DNA of 64,000 bases from Chrysaora quinquecirrha. Lineage: Eukaryota; Cnidaria; Scyphozoa; Semaeostomeae; Pelagiidae. Location: NCBI GenBank assembly GCA_014526335.1, contig JACTAT010000358.1, positions 415,487 to 479,486 of the forward strand. Direction: 5' to 3'. The notes under the pieces are model-generated. The model searched no databases. It was not told where the DNA came from and saw only the letters and a program-made list of their open reading frames with translations. Position numbers and translations under genes: made by a program. This document shows, piece by piece, positions 1 through 11,369 of this stretch (position 1 is its first letter; each line of letters opens with the position of its first letter).

Positions 1-41
1 TATCATTCTAATATGAAAATATTTGTTACTTATACTCTTAG

Positions 42-159
42 GTCTTACAAAGTCAAAGACAGAGCAAATCAGCTACAATGTATTATGTCTGCGTGGCAAT
101 AAACGTCCAAAATGGGTGGATATTGACTGGCAATTGTACGTGTATGGCTGGGTTGGGAT
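42..159 (+). pseudogene. SWIM zinc-finger exon fragment
   Basis: One frame reads VCVAINVQNGWILTGNCTC followed by MAGLGS. This resembles the start of the SWIM zinc finger (CxC then CxH) in an uncharacterised invertebrate family often found with YqaJ-type recombinase domains. A splice acceptor (ctcttag) precedes it at 41. The second half of the finger (the CSHI part) is absent, because the frame runs into a hAT-like terminus at 160. The upstream exon is seen only in the duplicate copy at 14419-14708. Confidence 0.55.
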
Positions 160-824
160 CAGGGGTGTACCGGATCTCTGTTTATTAAATCTGGCCGGAA
201 CCGGATTTACCGGATTTTTAAATCCGGCCACATCCGGCCAGATCAACCGGCCTACCGGATTTCTGGTGTGTTTGAGCCCTGATAAAATAAGATCATTGTT
301 TGCTATAGTGGTCGCAAAATGCACTCTGTGAATAATTTTTCAGATTCTGTAATTATTTTATAAAAAGGAGATGAGCCTAATGTTTTGTAATGTAATTACC
401 AGATGTTTAAAACTTGTTGGCAAAACGTGTCATCGACATAACGAGTTAGCTTTGTATTAAATTTAACGTTTTATTTTAAATTTTTCATTTATAACTGAAG
501 ATGGATTGAGTAATCCGAAACATGTCTTGTTTGAAAACAAAAGTTCTCGCTTTTCTTCTGCAATTTTAAAGATTATTATCCTTGTCAAGAGTCTTCAAAG
601 ATAATAGCATATTATTGTAAGCAATTAACTAGAAATAGAAATTTGAGTGTTTTGACCCAGATAACCTTCGAGAACAAGGAACACCTGGAGTCTAACACCT
701 TATATTTCAGTAGGCTTGAACCTTGAATAGAATTGCCATCTGTCATCTTTTTTTTCGTTTCACACAAAATAACAATTTGAATTCCAATTTCGCTGTTCAT
801 GTGTTATTATTTGTCCTCAACCTC

Positions 825-831
825 TATATAA
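825..831 (+). promoter_or_regulatory. TATA box before BED-finger ORF
   Basis: TATATAA lies about 45 bases upstream of the ATG at 876, a position that suits a core promoter with a very short leader. It is conserved in copy B at 15585. This is sequence-only evidence; no initiator element was identified. Confidence 0.4.
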
Positions 832-875
832 CTCAGTACTGTGGAGTGGTTTATCAGTCCCGTTGAACCTTAAAC

Positions 876-1346
876 ATGGCAACAAAACCAGTCTCTAAAT
901 CTCAACCTTTGGTATGGAATTTCTTTTCTATTAAACAAGCTGAAGATGAAAATGCTCTCTGTCAGTTTTGCAAGAGAGATGTCAAGAGAGGACAGAAAAG
1001 TAAAGGCCCAAAAAGTTACAGTACTGCACCTCTTCACGACCATTTAAAATGCTGGCATAAAAGCGAATATGATTCTGCATACGCTGAATTTTCAAAGAAG
1101 AAGATTGAACGTGATTCTCCGCATTTGACTCCCAAAGAAAGAAAATTTAAAGAAATGAGCAGTGTGCAGTTAATGCTTGAAGGAAGCCTCAGAGCATCTA
1201 AAATTTGGGATATCAATGACTCTCGATCTCAAGCAATAAGCAAGAAAATTGTTAAGATGATGGCATCTGACAACCAGCCATTATCCATTGTTGAGGATCC
1301 TAGATTTGAACTTGTGAATGAGGAAATCATAGACCTGACCTGGTGA
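876..1346 (+). CDS. BED zinc-finger, hAT transposase N-terminus
   Basis: The ORF encodes 156 residues starting at an ATG after a TATA box. Residues about 12-60 form a BED-type zinc finger: WNFFSI, then CQFCKRDV (C-x2-C), then HDHLKCWH supplying the histidines. The C-terminal part contains ASDNQPLSIVEDPRF, the start of the hAT/ZBED transposase core. It stops soon afterwards (VNEEIIDLTW), so the RNase H-like catalytic core and dimerisation region are missing. It is most likely a 3'-truncated hAT transposase. It could still make a DNA-binding protein without catalysis, since copy B at 15636 keeps the frame with one residue changed (N to D). Confidence 0.7.
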   Translation: MATKPVSKSQPLVWNFFSIKQAEDENALCQFCKRDVKRGQKSKGPKSYSTAPLHDHLKCWHKSEYDSAYAEFSKKKIERDSPHLTPKERKFKEMSSVQLMLEGSLRASKIWDINDSRSQAISKKIVKMMASDNQPLSIVEDPRFELVNEEIIDLTW

Positions 1347-1349
1347 ATA

Positions 1350-3654
1350 ACGAAACCCTACATTCTTAAGAAATAATCCTATTATGACTGTTTTGGGCTT
1401 GTGAATAACGAATTCCTTGGTTTTGTAAGAAAAAATACTATTATGGCTGTTTTGGGCCTGTGAATAATGAAAGAAACCCAGACTGTCGAAGGCTTGTCTC
1501 TCAAATTCATAATCCTATTAAGATTCACTTTTCTTATGAATAGCGAGAAAACCCAGACTTTCAAAAATCCAGAATGTAAAAAAATTTTTCCTTGTGTAGT
1601 GATTTTGAGACAGAAAAGTCGAAACAGCCTCTGCATTTTTTTAAAACTTGTCTTGGCTAGTACTGTTGGTGGTGGTGGTTGGACATCGGGATGGGCAAAA
1701 TGGTAAGACCTTGCAGCAAATGTAGAGAGGAACTGCTTTTCTATTGGCGAAAAATGTACAAAAATTGAGTACATCTTTGAATGTATGACATACATTGTTA
1801 TACTTTGCAGAACAGTACATATCTAAATTGTTCATCATCAAAGTTTGATTTGCTAAATGATATGTGTGGATGTTGATGGGAAATTTTCCACAATCTCTTT
1901 CTGTCTTTCTTGCCTCTATGTCCAAATCTGTGCATCAATGTTGAAAAGATAGCCATCGGCATAATAGGTAATAAAAAGTTCATCACCAGACAGAAAAACA
2001 GAGAGGGTGAACGTTTTTTCCAGAATGCTGGAGAGATCATGCAGCCTGCTGTACAGCAACGAAGTGTGACTTTGCAAAAGGTCATTGTTTAGTTTTAGAC
2101 CACGCCACCAATTCATTACAAGAACTTCTTCGATTAGTCTTTCAATAATTCTGTCCATTTTTTTGAATAGCTTTCAATTCGACCTTGAAAGTCCTTGTTT
2201 ATGTTCTGGTACTCAAAGAACCTTTCACGAATGCTATAATACGTAGTTAGACTGTTGACTTTTAGAGCTATTAACTCACTACCCCATGCACTTCAATAAG
2301 CAAGTATTTTCCAGACTACATACATATAGTTATATAGGCCATTCTTATAAAATAAGCTATTTTTATCTCTCGTTATAAAAAAGGACACGTGATCCGGCCC
2401 GCTTATGATAATCAAAATTATAATCTAAATCTTACAAAATCGTGAAAGATAGCCAGATCTTTATGAATTTGCGAATTTTAATCCTCTTGTCAAAAAAGTT
2501 GACATGATAGAAGAAATTCTAGAAAAACGCTTTTTGTAACTTTATGGTTAAGAATTACAAAATCATAAGAATCAAAGATATTTCCGTTTCAATTAACTAT
2601 AAATAACCCAAAATTATAAGCTTGTAGTAGATCTGCACCAGACACTCAAGCGGATGGTCAGGAAGAGAGAGATAAGTGGCAAAGAGTGTGTATATATATA
2701 GAAAAATAATGGAAAAATAAGAAATATACCAGTAGTCGCACGACACGCAGCACTGGGGATCCAGCCAGGAGGGAGGCACCCCACCCCATCCGAGACTGCG
2801 CATAATGTAAATGATTGAAACGGAAGTAGAAAGGATAGAGTATAATGGTGACGAAGTTGTGCAGAAAACTGTGGCATGGTGAAAAGTAGTGCGAATCATC
2901 AGCTATCCACTCATGACTGCGTTTCGGGGGTTAGGACAGTACGCAATAGTGTCATGAGCCCTCCAGCATCAAATAAGATACCATCACACTGTTGTCTAAA
3001 GTACATAAAGATAAAGTGGATGAAAGTGAGTTGGAATCTGGGGAAGCGTACCGCTGCACCCAAAACAGGTTGCGCATGCGTGTATATATGAAAAAAGATT
3101 TAAAAATAAGAAATATACAGTAAGTATGCTCTTTTTGTTTCATCATAAAGTTAAAGTCAAAAGGGGGGTTGGGATCTCGGAACGTATATTTTTGTATTTG
3201 AAATAAGTTGCGCATGCGCCCCAATAGGACCTTGGCCTAGCCAGATAGCCGAAGCAAAAAGTAGTAATCTAGGTGTATTCTTTATTGTAAAGGAGAGAAA
3301 TATCCACTTCGCTATTTGAATTTTGAGTTTATAAGCATATCAGTCAAACTCTTATTTCTTTTGAATGCCAGGACTGGTTGTTCTTCTGCCAAAAAGGAAA
3401 GTTCTGCATCATCTTCTACAAAGTGCCAGTGATTTTGGATTATCCTTCCTATCTCAGTGGTATTAAGGTTGAATGGTACAATGAAAGGTGTTTTCTTATT
3501 TTTTGATTTAGGTTTCTCTTGAATGAGATCTTTTGCGATAATTTTCTGACCTTGTCAAAAATTGACTCGATGAGACTGATGTTGTAACCCTTTTGACAAC
3601 AGTGCCCATCAAACACATGAGGATTCGTTCAAAATCCTCATTGTCAGAGATTAT
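1350..3654. other. Non-coding, degraded repeat sequence
   Basis: No supportable gene. Short ORFs on both strands lack family motifs and coding-like composition. Two similar stretches occur at about 2860-3110 and 3110-3230, each with TTGCGCATGCG near an end. The part at about 2330-2690 is absent from copy B. Confidence 0.5.
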
Positions 3655-4366
3655 TCGTCTATATCTCAGTGCTTGGCTGTAAATTATGTCTTTTTTGCAG
3701 TTGGTGGGGTGAAATGATTTAGCATGTAGTAGTGAGCATACATCTGTAGGTTTTTGTATAGTGTAGTTCTTATTGAATTTTGTCTATGATTGTTAGTGTA
3801 TCTAGGAATGGTATTTTATCCCTTGAATACGATATCTCAAATTTAATCCTCTCATGTATTGAGTTCATATGTGAATGAAAGGCATGAAGGGCATCCTCCC
3901 CCTCAGTCCATATGGCGTATATGTCATCTATGTAGCGTCTCCAAATGAAAGGTATGATATGTCCAGGGGCTGTAGTTAAGATTTGTTTTTCAACTCTGTC
4001 CCTGAATATATTAGCGTAGTTAGGGCAAAGGATGACCCCATAGCTGTTCCTGTAAGTTGTAAGTAAAATCTCCATTAAATTCAAAATAGTTCCTGTAGAG
4101 TATAAAGTTAAGTATTTGTTTGAGGTATTGGGTCCGTAAGGGTAAGCTGTGTTGATAGAACTCATTGATTGCTTTCATTGTGTATTCAATACCCAGATGT
4201 GTGGGTATATAATAGCCTGCGCAAGAGCCTGAAACGCTTCTTCAAAGAAGTGTACAGTCTGGGCATTAAAGTCAAAAAGCTTGTTCCTGAGTCAGCAAAA
4301 TCGCAGCCTCTTTCCCAACTTCAAACGGCTGGCGAATCTCTCTCAACGCCCAGTCGCTCAAACATG
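3655..4366 (-). pseudogene. Penelope-like reverse transcriptase relic
   Basis: Minus-strand frames carry YIDDIYAIW (the catalytic YxDD-type box), PNYANIFRDRVEKQI and IPFLDTLTI, the order seen in Penelope-like element reverse transcriptases. The better-preserved copy at 18036-18753 also shows GTAMGSSFAPNYANIF and a downstream LYKKPTD block. Copy A has frameshifts and deletions and no GIY-YIG endonuclease that I could find. It is therefore a dead fragment. Confidence 0.65.
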
Positions 4367-5165
4367 TCGAAAATGGCGGATTCTTACTTGCTGTACTCTG
4401 GCCGCTCAGTCTTGCATCTAAAAAGATTTGACTTGCACATTGAGTTTGCAATTCTGGAGAGAAAATGTGCTGTGTTTTATTTGAAAATTATCACTTACGG
4501 AAAAATCATATTTTAATCTCATTGATGGAAATATTTTAGGGAAGCTGTGCATCCACCTCGAAGTCTGACGTTCTATCTTAGGCCGTGTCCTTCATCGATG
4601 CTTCCTCTTCGTTTGACTCAACATCGTCGAGCAGCCAGGACCGAGGGGTTCTTTAGTATTTACTTGTCTTCATTCCTAAAGATGTTGGTGCCTAATACTG
4701 TGTGCCTTTTTGCCTGGTGCTCAATAGTATTCAAAATTTCCCTAATGTGAATGATGATTAGCTTTTGATTTTTGCTTTTGATTATGTTTTGATTTTTCAT
4801 TCAATATATACAGTAGAATTGTCTTGATGTGAGTCTGATATGATGATATTTTCATCTCATTTTATACTTTTTACTGCCTATTATTAGCAAATTTGCCAAG
4901 TAAGATTAATTCAGTAAAACAATCACAAAATTACAAATTGAAATAATATTGAATAATGAATTATAGTCATAAAGAAAATAGACATTTTTAGCATACATAG
5001 ATTGACAATGAGGAATGCTTTCAATTCTACAGACCAATTGTGATAAGGCTTTGACTTATTAAAACAGAGAAATTAAAGAATTTGGGTTCTAGATCAGATC
5101 TGAGGACCTCAGTAAGGCTTGTAAGAAACCCATTCTACAGGAGGTAGCAGCAACTAGTTTTACCA

Positions 5166-6350
5166 TCACAACCTGCTGCCACATTCTTGAAGGTATGATT
5201 CAACATTTTTTGAAGAACCAAAATGTATGATCCTGTACACTTGCTTGCAATACACTCCCACTCCAAATGCAATTGTGGCAAGCAACACACGTAGGGAATT
5301 ATCACTACTACCTATTTCCTTGAGAACATGTGCTTTAACAGAGGATGGTGTACCAGCATGAAACATTTCCACCAGGCGACAACGGGATCTTCACTGCCAC
5401 CTGCAAACAATTTTTATCTAGCTTCAGCTGAAATTTCTTCCAGACAAGGGCACACTAATTGTGTGTTTAACAGAAAATTATTGTTTGTTCTGTCTCCTTT
5501 CCCTTAGTTGCTAATTCAGCTAAAAGCTCAGAAAACATTGCTTCAAACTTTGTCTCATTGCCAACATACTTGGAATGAAACAGCAGACTGTTCTGGACTG
5601 GGCTCTTCTTGATGACATGTGTTGATACATGGGCCAAATTGAGCACTGAAAATATTGCTGCCTTTGTTGCACTGGAAGCCGTTGCAGTGAATACAGCAAT
5701 CTTCACTGATGAATCCAGAAATGATCTGATTTCACGAATCTGACCATACCATTTTCTGAAGGCAGGTTTCTGTGAAGAGTCAAGACCCCTGAAAAATAAA
5801 AAGACTTACTGTTAACACAGCTGTTTCAGAAGTAGGATTGTTAAAAAACAAAACTGAAATCTTTATCAATTTGCTGAGAAGTAAAATAGTCCTTACCATT
5901 GTGCAATACAATTAGCCTTGTCAAATGCAACACAAACACAGTTGTTGACAAATTTCTCTGAAGAAAGAAATTTCCGCCATCTGCTAGTGGCCAACATTGA
6001 CTCTGGGGAAGTGAGGATGATGTTGTATGCTCCATCTCCATCTTCGATGTCTTGCAAGACCTCTTCCGGCTGATCTGCATAGATAGCTGCTGCATTGATT
6101 CCGATCTCCTTCAGTTTGGACACTTGGTCAAGCATCAAGGATTGCAACGGTGACACCACAAGTATGCAACTCGGTAGTCGGTGCACTGAAATACAGGTTC
6201 TTCCCTTGGAAAAAATACTTCAGATCCTTCAGTTGATCTTCGTATATTTTTTTCAACACAATATAACATTTTAACGAAGTCTAAGCCTTCTATGAACTTC
6301 TCTACGTTCCAAACAAGATCCCTCGTAGCTTTAGTGCGCACATTCGCCAT
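5166..6350 (-). pseudogene. RecQ-like helicase, broken
   Basis: Three blocks on the minus strand follow RecQ helicase order. From 6350 an N-terminal block begins at MANVRTKATRDL. At about 6165-5893 VVSPLQSLMLDQVSKL, LTSPESML and then FDKAN followed by CIAQW stand where motifs Ia-II would be; the DEAH box has become DKAN. At about 5700-5467 and 5372-5166 lie helicase C-like blocks ([42 protein letters not shown]). The Walker A region (GxGKS) is not visible where FFPREEPVFQ stands, and a frame change falls near 6180. Such RecQ-like genes are commonly multiplied in invertebrate genomes. This one looks inactive. Confidence 0.65.
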
Positions 6351-6601
6351 CTTGGAATCTTTAACATTTGCTGAATAAAATCCGTGCGGTGAACTCGTTG
6401 AGAACGTGCAAAACAAAAACAAAGCCTTTGTATTTGAAGCCAATCAATGATCGAGCTACCTCAAGAAAAGTTGTGAGGTGAATTTTATTGGTTGTTAAAC
6501 AATTGTTTAACAATGGCAAATTTGAAGATTCTAGCTGAAATGGAGGCTGGAACAAGCTTTTTGACTTTAATGCGCAGACTGTACATTTCCATGGCGTATT
6601 C

Positions 6602-6992
6602 ATGAAAGATGAAATCAAAACCATAGACATTCATTCTCTACCTTGTTCATTTATTTTCAATGAAAATAATTTTACTGGTAAAGGAACCCACTGGGTAGCT
6701 GTCTATATTGCTGATGATGGTCGATTGGATTTCTATGATTCGTTTGGTGAACCTCCTATGTTTGAAAGAATTTCTAGACTTTATTAGTCCCTTCAAGCTC
6801 GCTTATAATAAGGTTCAAGTTCAATCCTATGAGACTGCTACATGTGGACAACATTGTATATTCTTTCTAATAAATAGAACAAAAAACGTTTCAATGAACT
6901 CAATGGTTAATAAATATTTCAACATTCAGAACAAGTTAGATAACGATTTATTTGTTTACAACTATGTTAAACGGAGATATAATTTAAAATAA
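6602..6992 (+). pseudogene. Polinton adenain-like cysteine protease relic
   Basis: The first frame (from 6602) shows GTHWVAVYI and FYDSFG, and the second (to 6992) shows VQSYETATCGQHCIFF. This is the H...D...Q-x5-C arrangement of adenovirus-type C5 cysteine proteases carried by Maverick/Polinton elements and adintoviruses. The frame shifts between about 6760 and 6800, so no single frame spans the domain. It sits head-on to a Polinton DNA polymerase fragment ending near 7215, consistent with one decayed element. No capsid, integrase or ATPase genes were recognised nearby. Confidence 0.7.
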
Positions 6993-6994
6993 TG

Positions 6995-7165
6995 TTAAAA
7001 CAGTTTGTTACAACAGTTTGTTACAATAGTTTGTTTAAACAATTTAGAATATTGTTACAACAGTTTGGTAAATCAGTTTAGAATATTGTTACAACAGTTT
7101 GTTAAACAGCTTAGAATATTGTTACAACAGTTTAGTTTAGAATAATGTTAAAACAATTTGCTAAA
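6995..7165. repeat. 33-34 bp tandem repeat
   Basis: About four copies of a unit containing TAGAATATTGTTACAACAG, with slightly variable spacing and degenerate flanks. It separates the two convergent Polinton gene remnants. Confidence 0.7.
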
Positions 7166-7214
7166 ACAGTTAAATGTTCAATCAATGTTTTCTTCTTCAC
7201 AGCGTCTTGCTAGC

Positions 7215-8860
7215 AAATAATGCCCATATGGCAGTGTGCTAAATCAATCGTCCAGAATCTTTTATTGTAAAAGGGATTCAGTGATGTCTTTTTTCTTTCC
7301 GTAGTGTATATCGTGTGACAGTGTGATTCAATGTTGCATTGAGTGTGTGCATCAACTCTCATTTCCATCAAACATTTCACATAATCTTCATGCTTCATTT
7401 GCTTCTTCACAACATACTTTTTATTCCTTTTGCTCTTTCGATTGTATTTCCATCATCAATTTGACAGCTATACATCTTTGTTCTCAATCCAACAAATTCT
7501 TTCATTCCCACACCACCAAGCTTGTCTTTCATTTTCCTGATAACTTTCTTGTTTTTTGTAGAGTAATTTGGATGTTCTTTTTCATAATTGCTGAAATCGA
7601 ATCCATCTTTGTGACCTTTCAATACTTTATCGACTTGATCTTTAGACATTGGTATGTCGTAGATGAAACTGTCAGTATCCATGTAGCATAGCTCAACATT
7701 TGAAAGGTTTCGCCTTGCAAAGTTATAGTGGAAATCATACATCAATGTTTTGCTTATATCCAATATGCTGAACCCAAAATACATTGGTTTGTTGAGTGTA
7801 ACTTTCCTCAACTTTTTCTCAACCAAAAGCGTGTCTACATTGATTTCAATTACTCCGTAAAAGTTTGGATTTCTTACCAATTTTCTCAAGACTGTTCCAT
7901 CAGTACAGATTTCAAAGATACGATGATTTCTCATGTTTTCCATCGTCTTCCCACACACGAAATTGTTCATCAACTTGAACAGATCTTTTTCAAAGTCGTT
8001 TCTTGCATGTGTTCTCTTCTGGGTATTAAAATCAGTGTATTCTTTCAGCCATAGACTTTGCTTGAATTCCATGATTTCATGAACTTTTGTCAGCTTCAAA
8101 CCCAATTCCAAACACTACTTCAAATTTCTTTCATGTATGAGGTATTCTTCTTTGTTGAATAGATTCGGTATTAGCTTTGGTGTTGACTTAAACTTTTTTC
8201 CATTGAAAAGTTCTTCGTGAGTGTTCTTTTGATGTTCTGATAGCACATCTTCATGAACTTGCAATATTTGCAGTGCCAATGGTAGATCTGCATGATGACC
8301 ATGTAACTGGGCTGGAAATTCCAAATCGACTTTGAGAATATAACCAACATCTTCGTTCGATCTTGTCAGCAAAGCGTGGATGTCTGTATTTCTGATTTCT
8401 TCTTGTGTAAACTGCTTGAAACCACCGTGTGGCATTGGTTGCGACATTGCCCATCCATAAAGATTGTTTGCATCCAGATACATCAGCGTGTTATTTTCTG
8501 TTGATTTGGCATGCCGTTTCACTGCTATCGAGACATCACAACGAATGCCATCTTCAATCATAAGTAGAATGTCCTTCTTTTCTTCGGATAACAATTCCAG
8601 CTTCACACCAGTCATCTTCAGGATTGAATCCCAGGCTAGAGAAGGAGCAGTTAGATAATGTGCAGGATCGAGTCCGTAGAATTCCAGACTTTGTGCTCTG
8701 AACGATTCGAATATATCAGTCAACAGCAACACATCGGTTTTCAAGTACAGTTCATGATAATCTTGAAAAGTCTGACAGTTGAAGAATTGCCAAACCTGTT
8801 GAGCATGTTCATAATCTTCATTACTGATGTCAGAGTCCCATGTGCTTTTGGTAACCCATA
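7215..8860 (-). pseudogene. Polinton protein-primed DNA polymerase B relic
   Basis: Minus-strand frames give a long stretch of family B, protein-primed polymerase as found in Polintons. Motifs in order: DYHELYLKTDVLLLTDIF (end of the exonuclease/TPR part), LYLDANNLYGWAMSQ-type motif A (read as MYLDANNLYGWAMSQ), FKLMNNFVCGKTMENMRNH (motif B region) and YMDTDSFIY (motif C). The start is missing upstream of about 8860. There is an in-frame TAG at 8115-8117 and a frame change near 7407, after which a C-terminal LNPFYNKR segment continues. It is clearly non-functional but only moderately decayed. Confidence 0.8.
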
Positions 8861-9348
8861 AGAAAGAAATGGAAAGAAGAAAATTACCCCAAAAATTCCA
8901 TTGTACAAACGCTAAGTTCACTAATAAAAAGTAACTTTCATGGTAGAAAACGTACACCCACCACTACATTAAATTTTCATTATGTAAGTCATGTTGTTTG
9001 AAGAAATAATTATATATCAGTGTAAATATAAATTGACAAACTGAACTACTCACAATATTGAACCTTCCAAGACCAGTTTTCCCGGAAGTTCCACATGCTC
9101 AATCAAGATACCAAGATGACGAGGAAAGCATTGGCCCAAGGGTTCAAGAGACAGAAAGTGACAGCTATTTGGAATATAGTCAAAGAGATGATGATGTATA
9201 AAACCTTTTAAATGTATAAAACCTTTTACAGGTGCAAGTTCATACAAAATTAGGAACACCTATTAGTGCTCCTTCGCAAATGTCAATGGCGGTATCAACT
9301 TTTGCTAGCTTGGCCTCCACTTCATGTAATGACAGAGAAACATAAGAT
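8861..9348. other. No gene seen
   Basis: No recognisable motif on either strand. A short direct repeat (ATGTATAAAACCTTTTA) occurs twice at about 9195-9230. Confidence 0.4.
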
Positions 9349-9684
9349 GTAACAGAGGAAAGCGAGCAGAGTGGATTAAAGTGCCATAAGAAAGGGTGCA
9401 ATAGAATATTTTTAAGGAAGCATGCGGTGAAAAGGCAGTTTGATACCATCCATAGAGGGATGAAAATTGCGTGCTCACAATGCAGCAAACTTTTCAGGGA
9501 TAAAGATGAGCTGAACAGGCCTGCAAAGAACATCCATGAAGGCCGGGAGCTTAGATGTGATGGTGTAGAGTGTGGAAAAGCATGGTACAATGGTACATGG
9601 AGGATTGTTCAAATGGCAAATGAAATTGATAGTTTGATGAGAACAATGACGAACATTTTGAAGTTGAATATGAGGGAGAAATAG
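9349..9684 (+). pseudogene. C2H2 zinc-finger fragment
   Basis: An open stretch of about 110 residues contains three finger-like units. The clearest is CSQCSKLFRDKDEL followed by NRPAKNIHEG, a C2H2 finger in which the first zinc-binding histidine position reads proline. Units on either side (CHKKGCNRIF and CDGVECGKAW) have the cysteine pairs. There is no start codon in context and no neighbouring exon that I could identify, so it is probably a relic exon. Confidence 0.4.
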
Positions 9685-10215
9685 CAATAGTGAACCAGGA
9701 TGAAAAGGCAAATGACGTTTCTCTTGGTTCTTAAGGTACAGATTGTAGTTGTTATGTGTCGCTTTTGTTGGCAGGCTCAAAAATCCTGTGCTACGGTTTA
9801 TATTAGGCATTCACATTTGTTGTTAGCAATGAAAGGAAGCTAGTGAAGTAAAATAACTAAAAAACGATGATACCAACTGTTTGGCAATTCAAAATTCTTG
9901 TAACCCAATGCAGTCTCAGGATTCTTGATTCTCTGTTTGCGGTTTTTCGGGTTTCGCCAAAATTTGGTCTGGGTTTTTTGAGTTTTTCCTAATATTCCTC
10001 CAGGTTTTCGGATTTGTATTCCTCTCAAAGCCCTCCTTCATTATACAACAAAATGCAAATAATGTTTTCACCTCTAAGCCCAGCTCTACCACTCATTGGA
10101 ATGTAATGTTCCATATTTTTAGGATACTACTCTGTTGAAGTCAACACAGTTGACACCCATGCTAAAGGCAAAAGTGCAAATCACTATACCCAAATATGAA
10201 TTGCCATTAGATAGT

Positions 10216-10647
10216 TCAGTACTGAAAAGTTTTTGACAGTCTGACAGAAGTACCAGAATGACACATCTCAATGACTTTCTTCCCTTCATGTTTCCAGAAA
10301 GCTGCAGTTAGTTTCACTGAAAAAGAGTGATAAATCAGGCTGCACTGTTTTCTTTCTTGACAACTGATCGGCGTCTTGTCTGCTTTAATTGAATTCAACA
10401 GTAAGTGGGATGATTTGTCTCCTTCCATAACAAATTGAAGATAATGCTTGCAAAGACTTTTCACTATAACTGATGGGCTATTTGGATTGAACTCTAATAA
10501 TACAAAGATTTTCTGCTTGGTAGATTTGGTTACAGTTGCTGTAAATACCACAAATCCAGTGCTGTTTATTTTTTTTATTGCCATACCAGGCCCTGAAATG
10601 TTTTTATCTTTTTCTGCTGTTCCCCAGATATTTGGAAAAATAAGCAT
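10216..10647 (-). pseudogene. Second RecQ-like helicase fragment
   Basis: The minus-strand frame reads FTATVTKSTKQKIF (compare RecQ motif III, TATA), then a region ending KKVIEMCHSGTSVRLSK, which resembles the MFHS-T segment of the RecQ C-terminal helicase lobe. The catalytic N-terminal lobe is absent. It is more diverged than the fragment at 5166-6350 and is probably another degraded member of the same repeat-borne family. Confidence 0.45.
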
Positions 10648-10702
10648 TTATAAGACAAAGTTTATATGTAAGGTGGATTTGTACTGTTCTGTTAACCTGT
10701 GA

Positions 10703-11369
10703 GTGTTTTTAGTTTATTTTTACTAATGCTCTTAAGAATTTTTCAAATAAATGTTAAAGAGACTAGGTAGGAATACAGTAACCCAGTGCAAAACCAGCTT
10801 CTCAAAAATGCAAGTTAGATGATCAAAAAAAAAGTGAGTGGGTTAGCTAGATACAAAATAAGCAGAGGAAATAAAATACCACACACCAATGTGCAATACA
10901 GTGAGCTTACAGTGAGCTAATTCATCGATAGTAACTGCAATGCAGTTAGTTCTAAAATTCTCCAATGTAATTAGGTTTAGCTATCAATTATTGGCAAGTA
11001 GACATTTTGAAAAAATATATACTAAGGTGCATATACCCCATCGTTGACATTTCTTAAAACAATCTCTACTTAATCAAGATAAACATAATTTATTCTGTGA
11101 TTTCCATTTATATAAGAGATCAATAACACAAGAGGATGATAAAACTAGCACAAAACTTGTTCCAACCAAATTTCTTGTATGCTTTCATATAAAACTGAAA
11201 CAGCTGTGAACATTTTGCATTGAACCGTTATATGCCATGAGAAGAGTTCGTGATAATGGAATTGAAATTGGAAGATATCATCAAATAATTATATTAATCA
11301 AACAAAACTACTGCCACAAAACCAGAAAACCAGAAACCGCTGATTTGATTTTTTCTAACATTTTTTCAA
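10703..11369. other. No gene seen
   Basis: AT-rich sequence without recognisable motif, ending at the left border of the piggyBac element. Confidence 0.4.

Larger units (their letters stand above)
160..1349 (+). mobile_element. hAT-like transposon 5' part
   Basis: The sequence CAGGGGTGTAC at 160-170 looks like a hAT 5' terminus (CAGGGGTG start) and breaks the SWIM reading frame exactly there. It is followed by a cluster of CCGG-containing motifs (170-265) resembling subterminal repeats, and then by a BED-finger ORF of hAT transposase type. I could not find the matching 3' terminus, so the right end given is only the end of the ORF. The same junction occurs at 14919 in copy B. Confidence 0.5.
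1..5312 (+). repeat. Direct duplication, copy A
   Basis: This block matches 14760-19373 base for base over long stretches, with position 1 corresponding to 14760. It is cut by the window start, so its left end is unknown. The match stops near 5312/19373, inside a RecQ-like helicase fragment. Copy A has two stretches missing from copy B, about 2330-2690 and 4480-4810; elsewhere I see scattered single-base changes and one-base indels. The block holds a SWIM exon, a hAT-like 5' end, a BED-finger ORF and a Penelope-like reverse transcriptase relic. Because non-transposon flanks are shared, duplication of genomic DNA is more likely than two independent transposon insertions. Confidence 0.9.

Noticed and set aside
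23..331. ORFs at 23-331 and 14782-15090, and their antisense partners
   Set aside because: They cross the SWIM/hAT junction in the wrong frame for SWIM; the open frame comes from CCGG-rich repeats.
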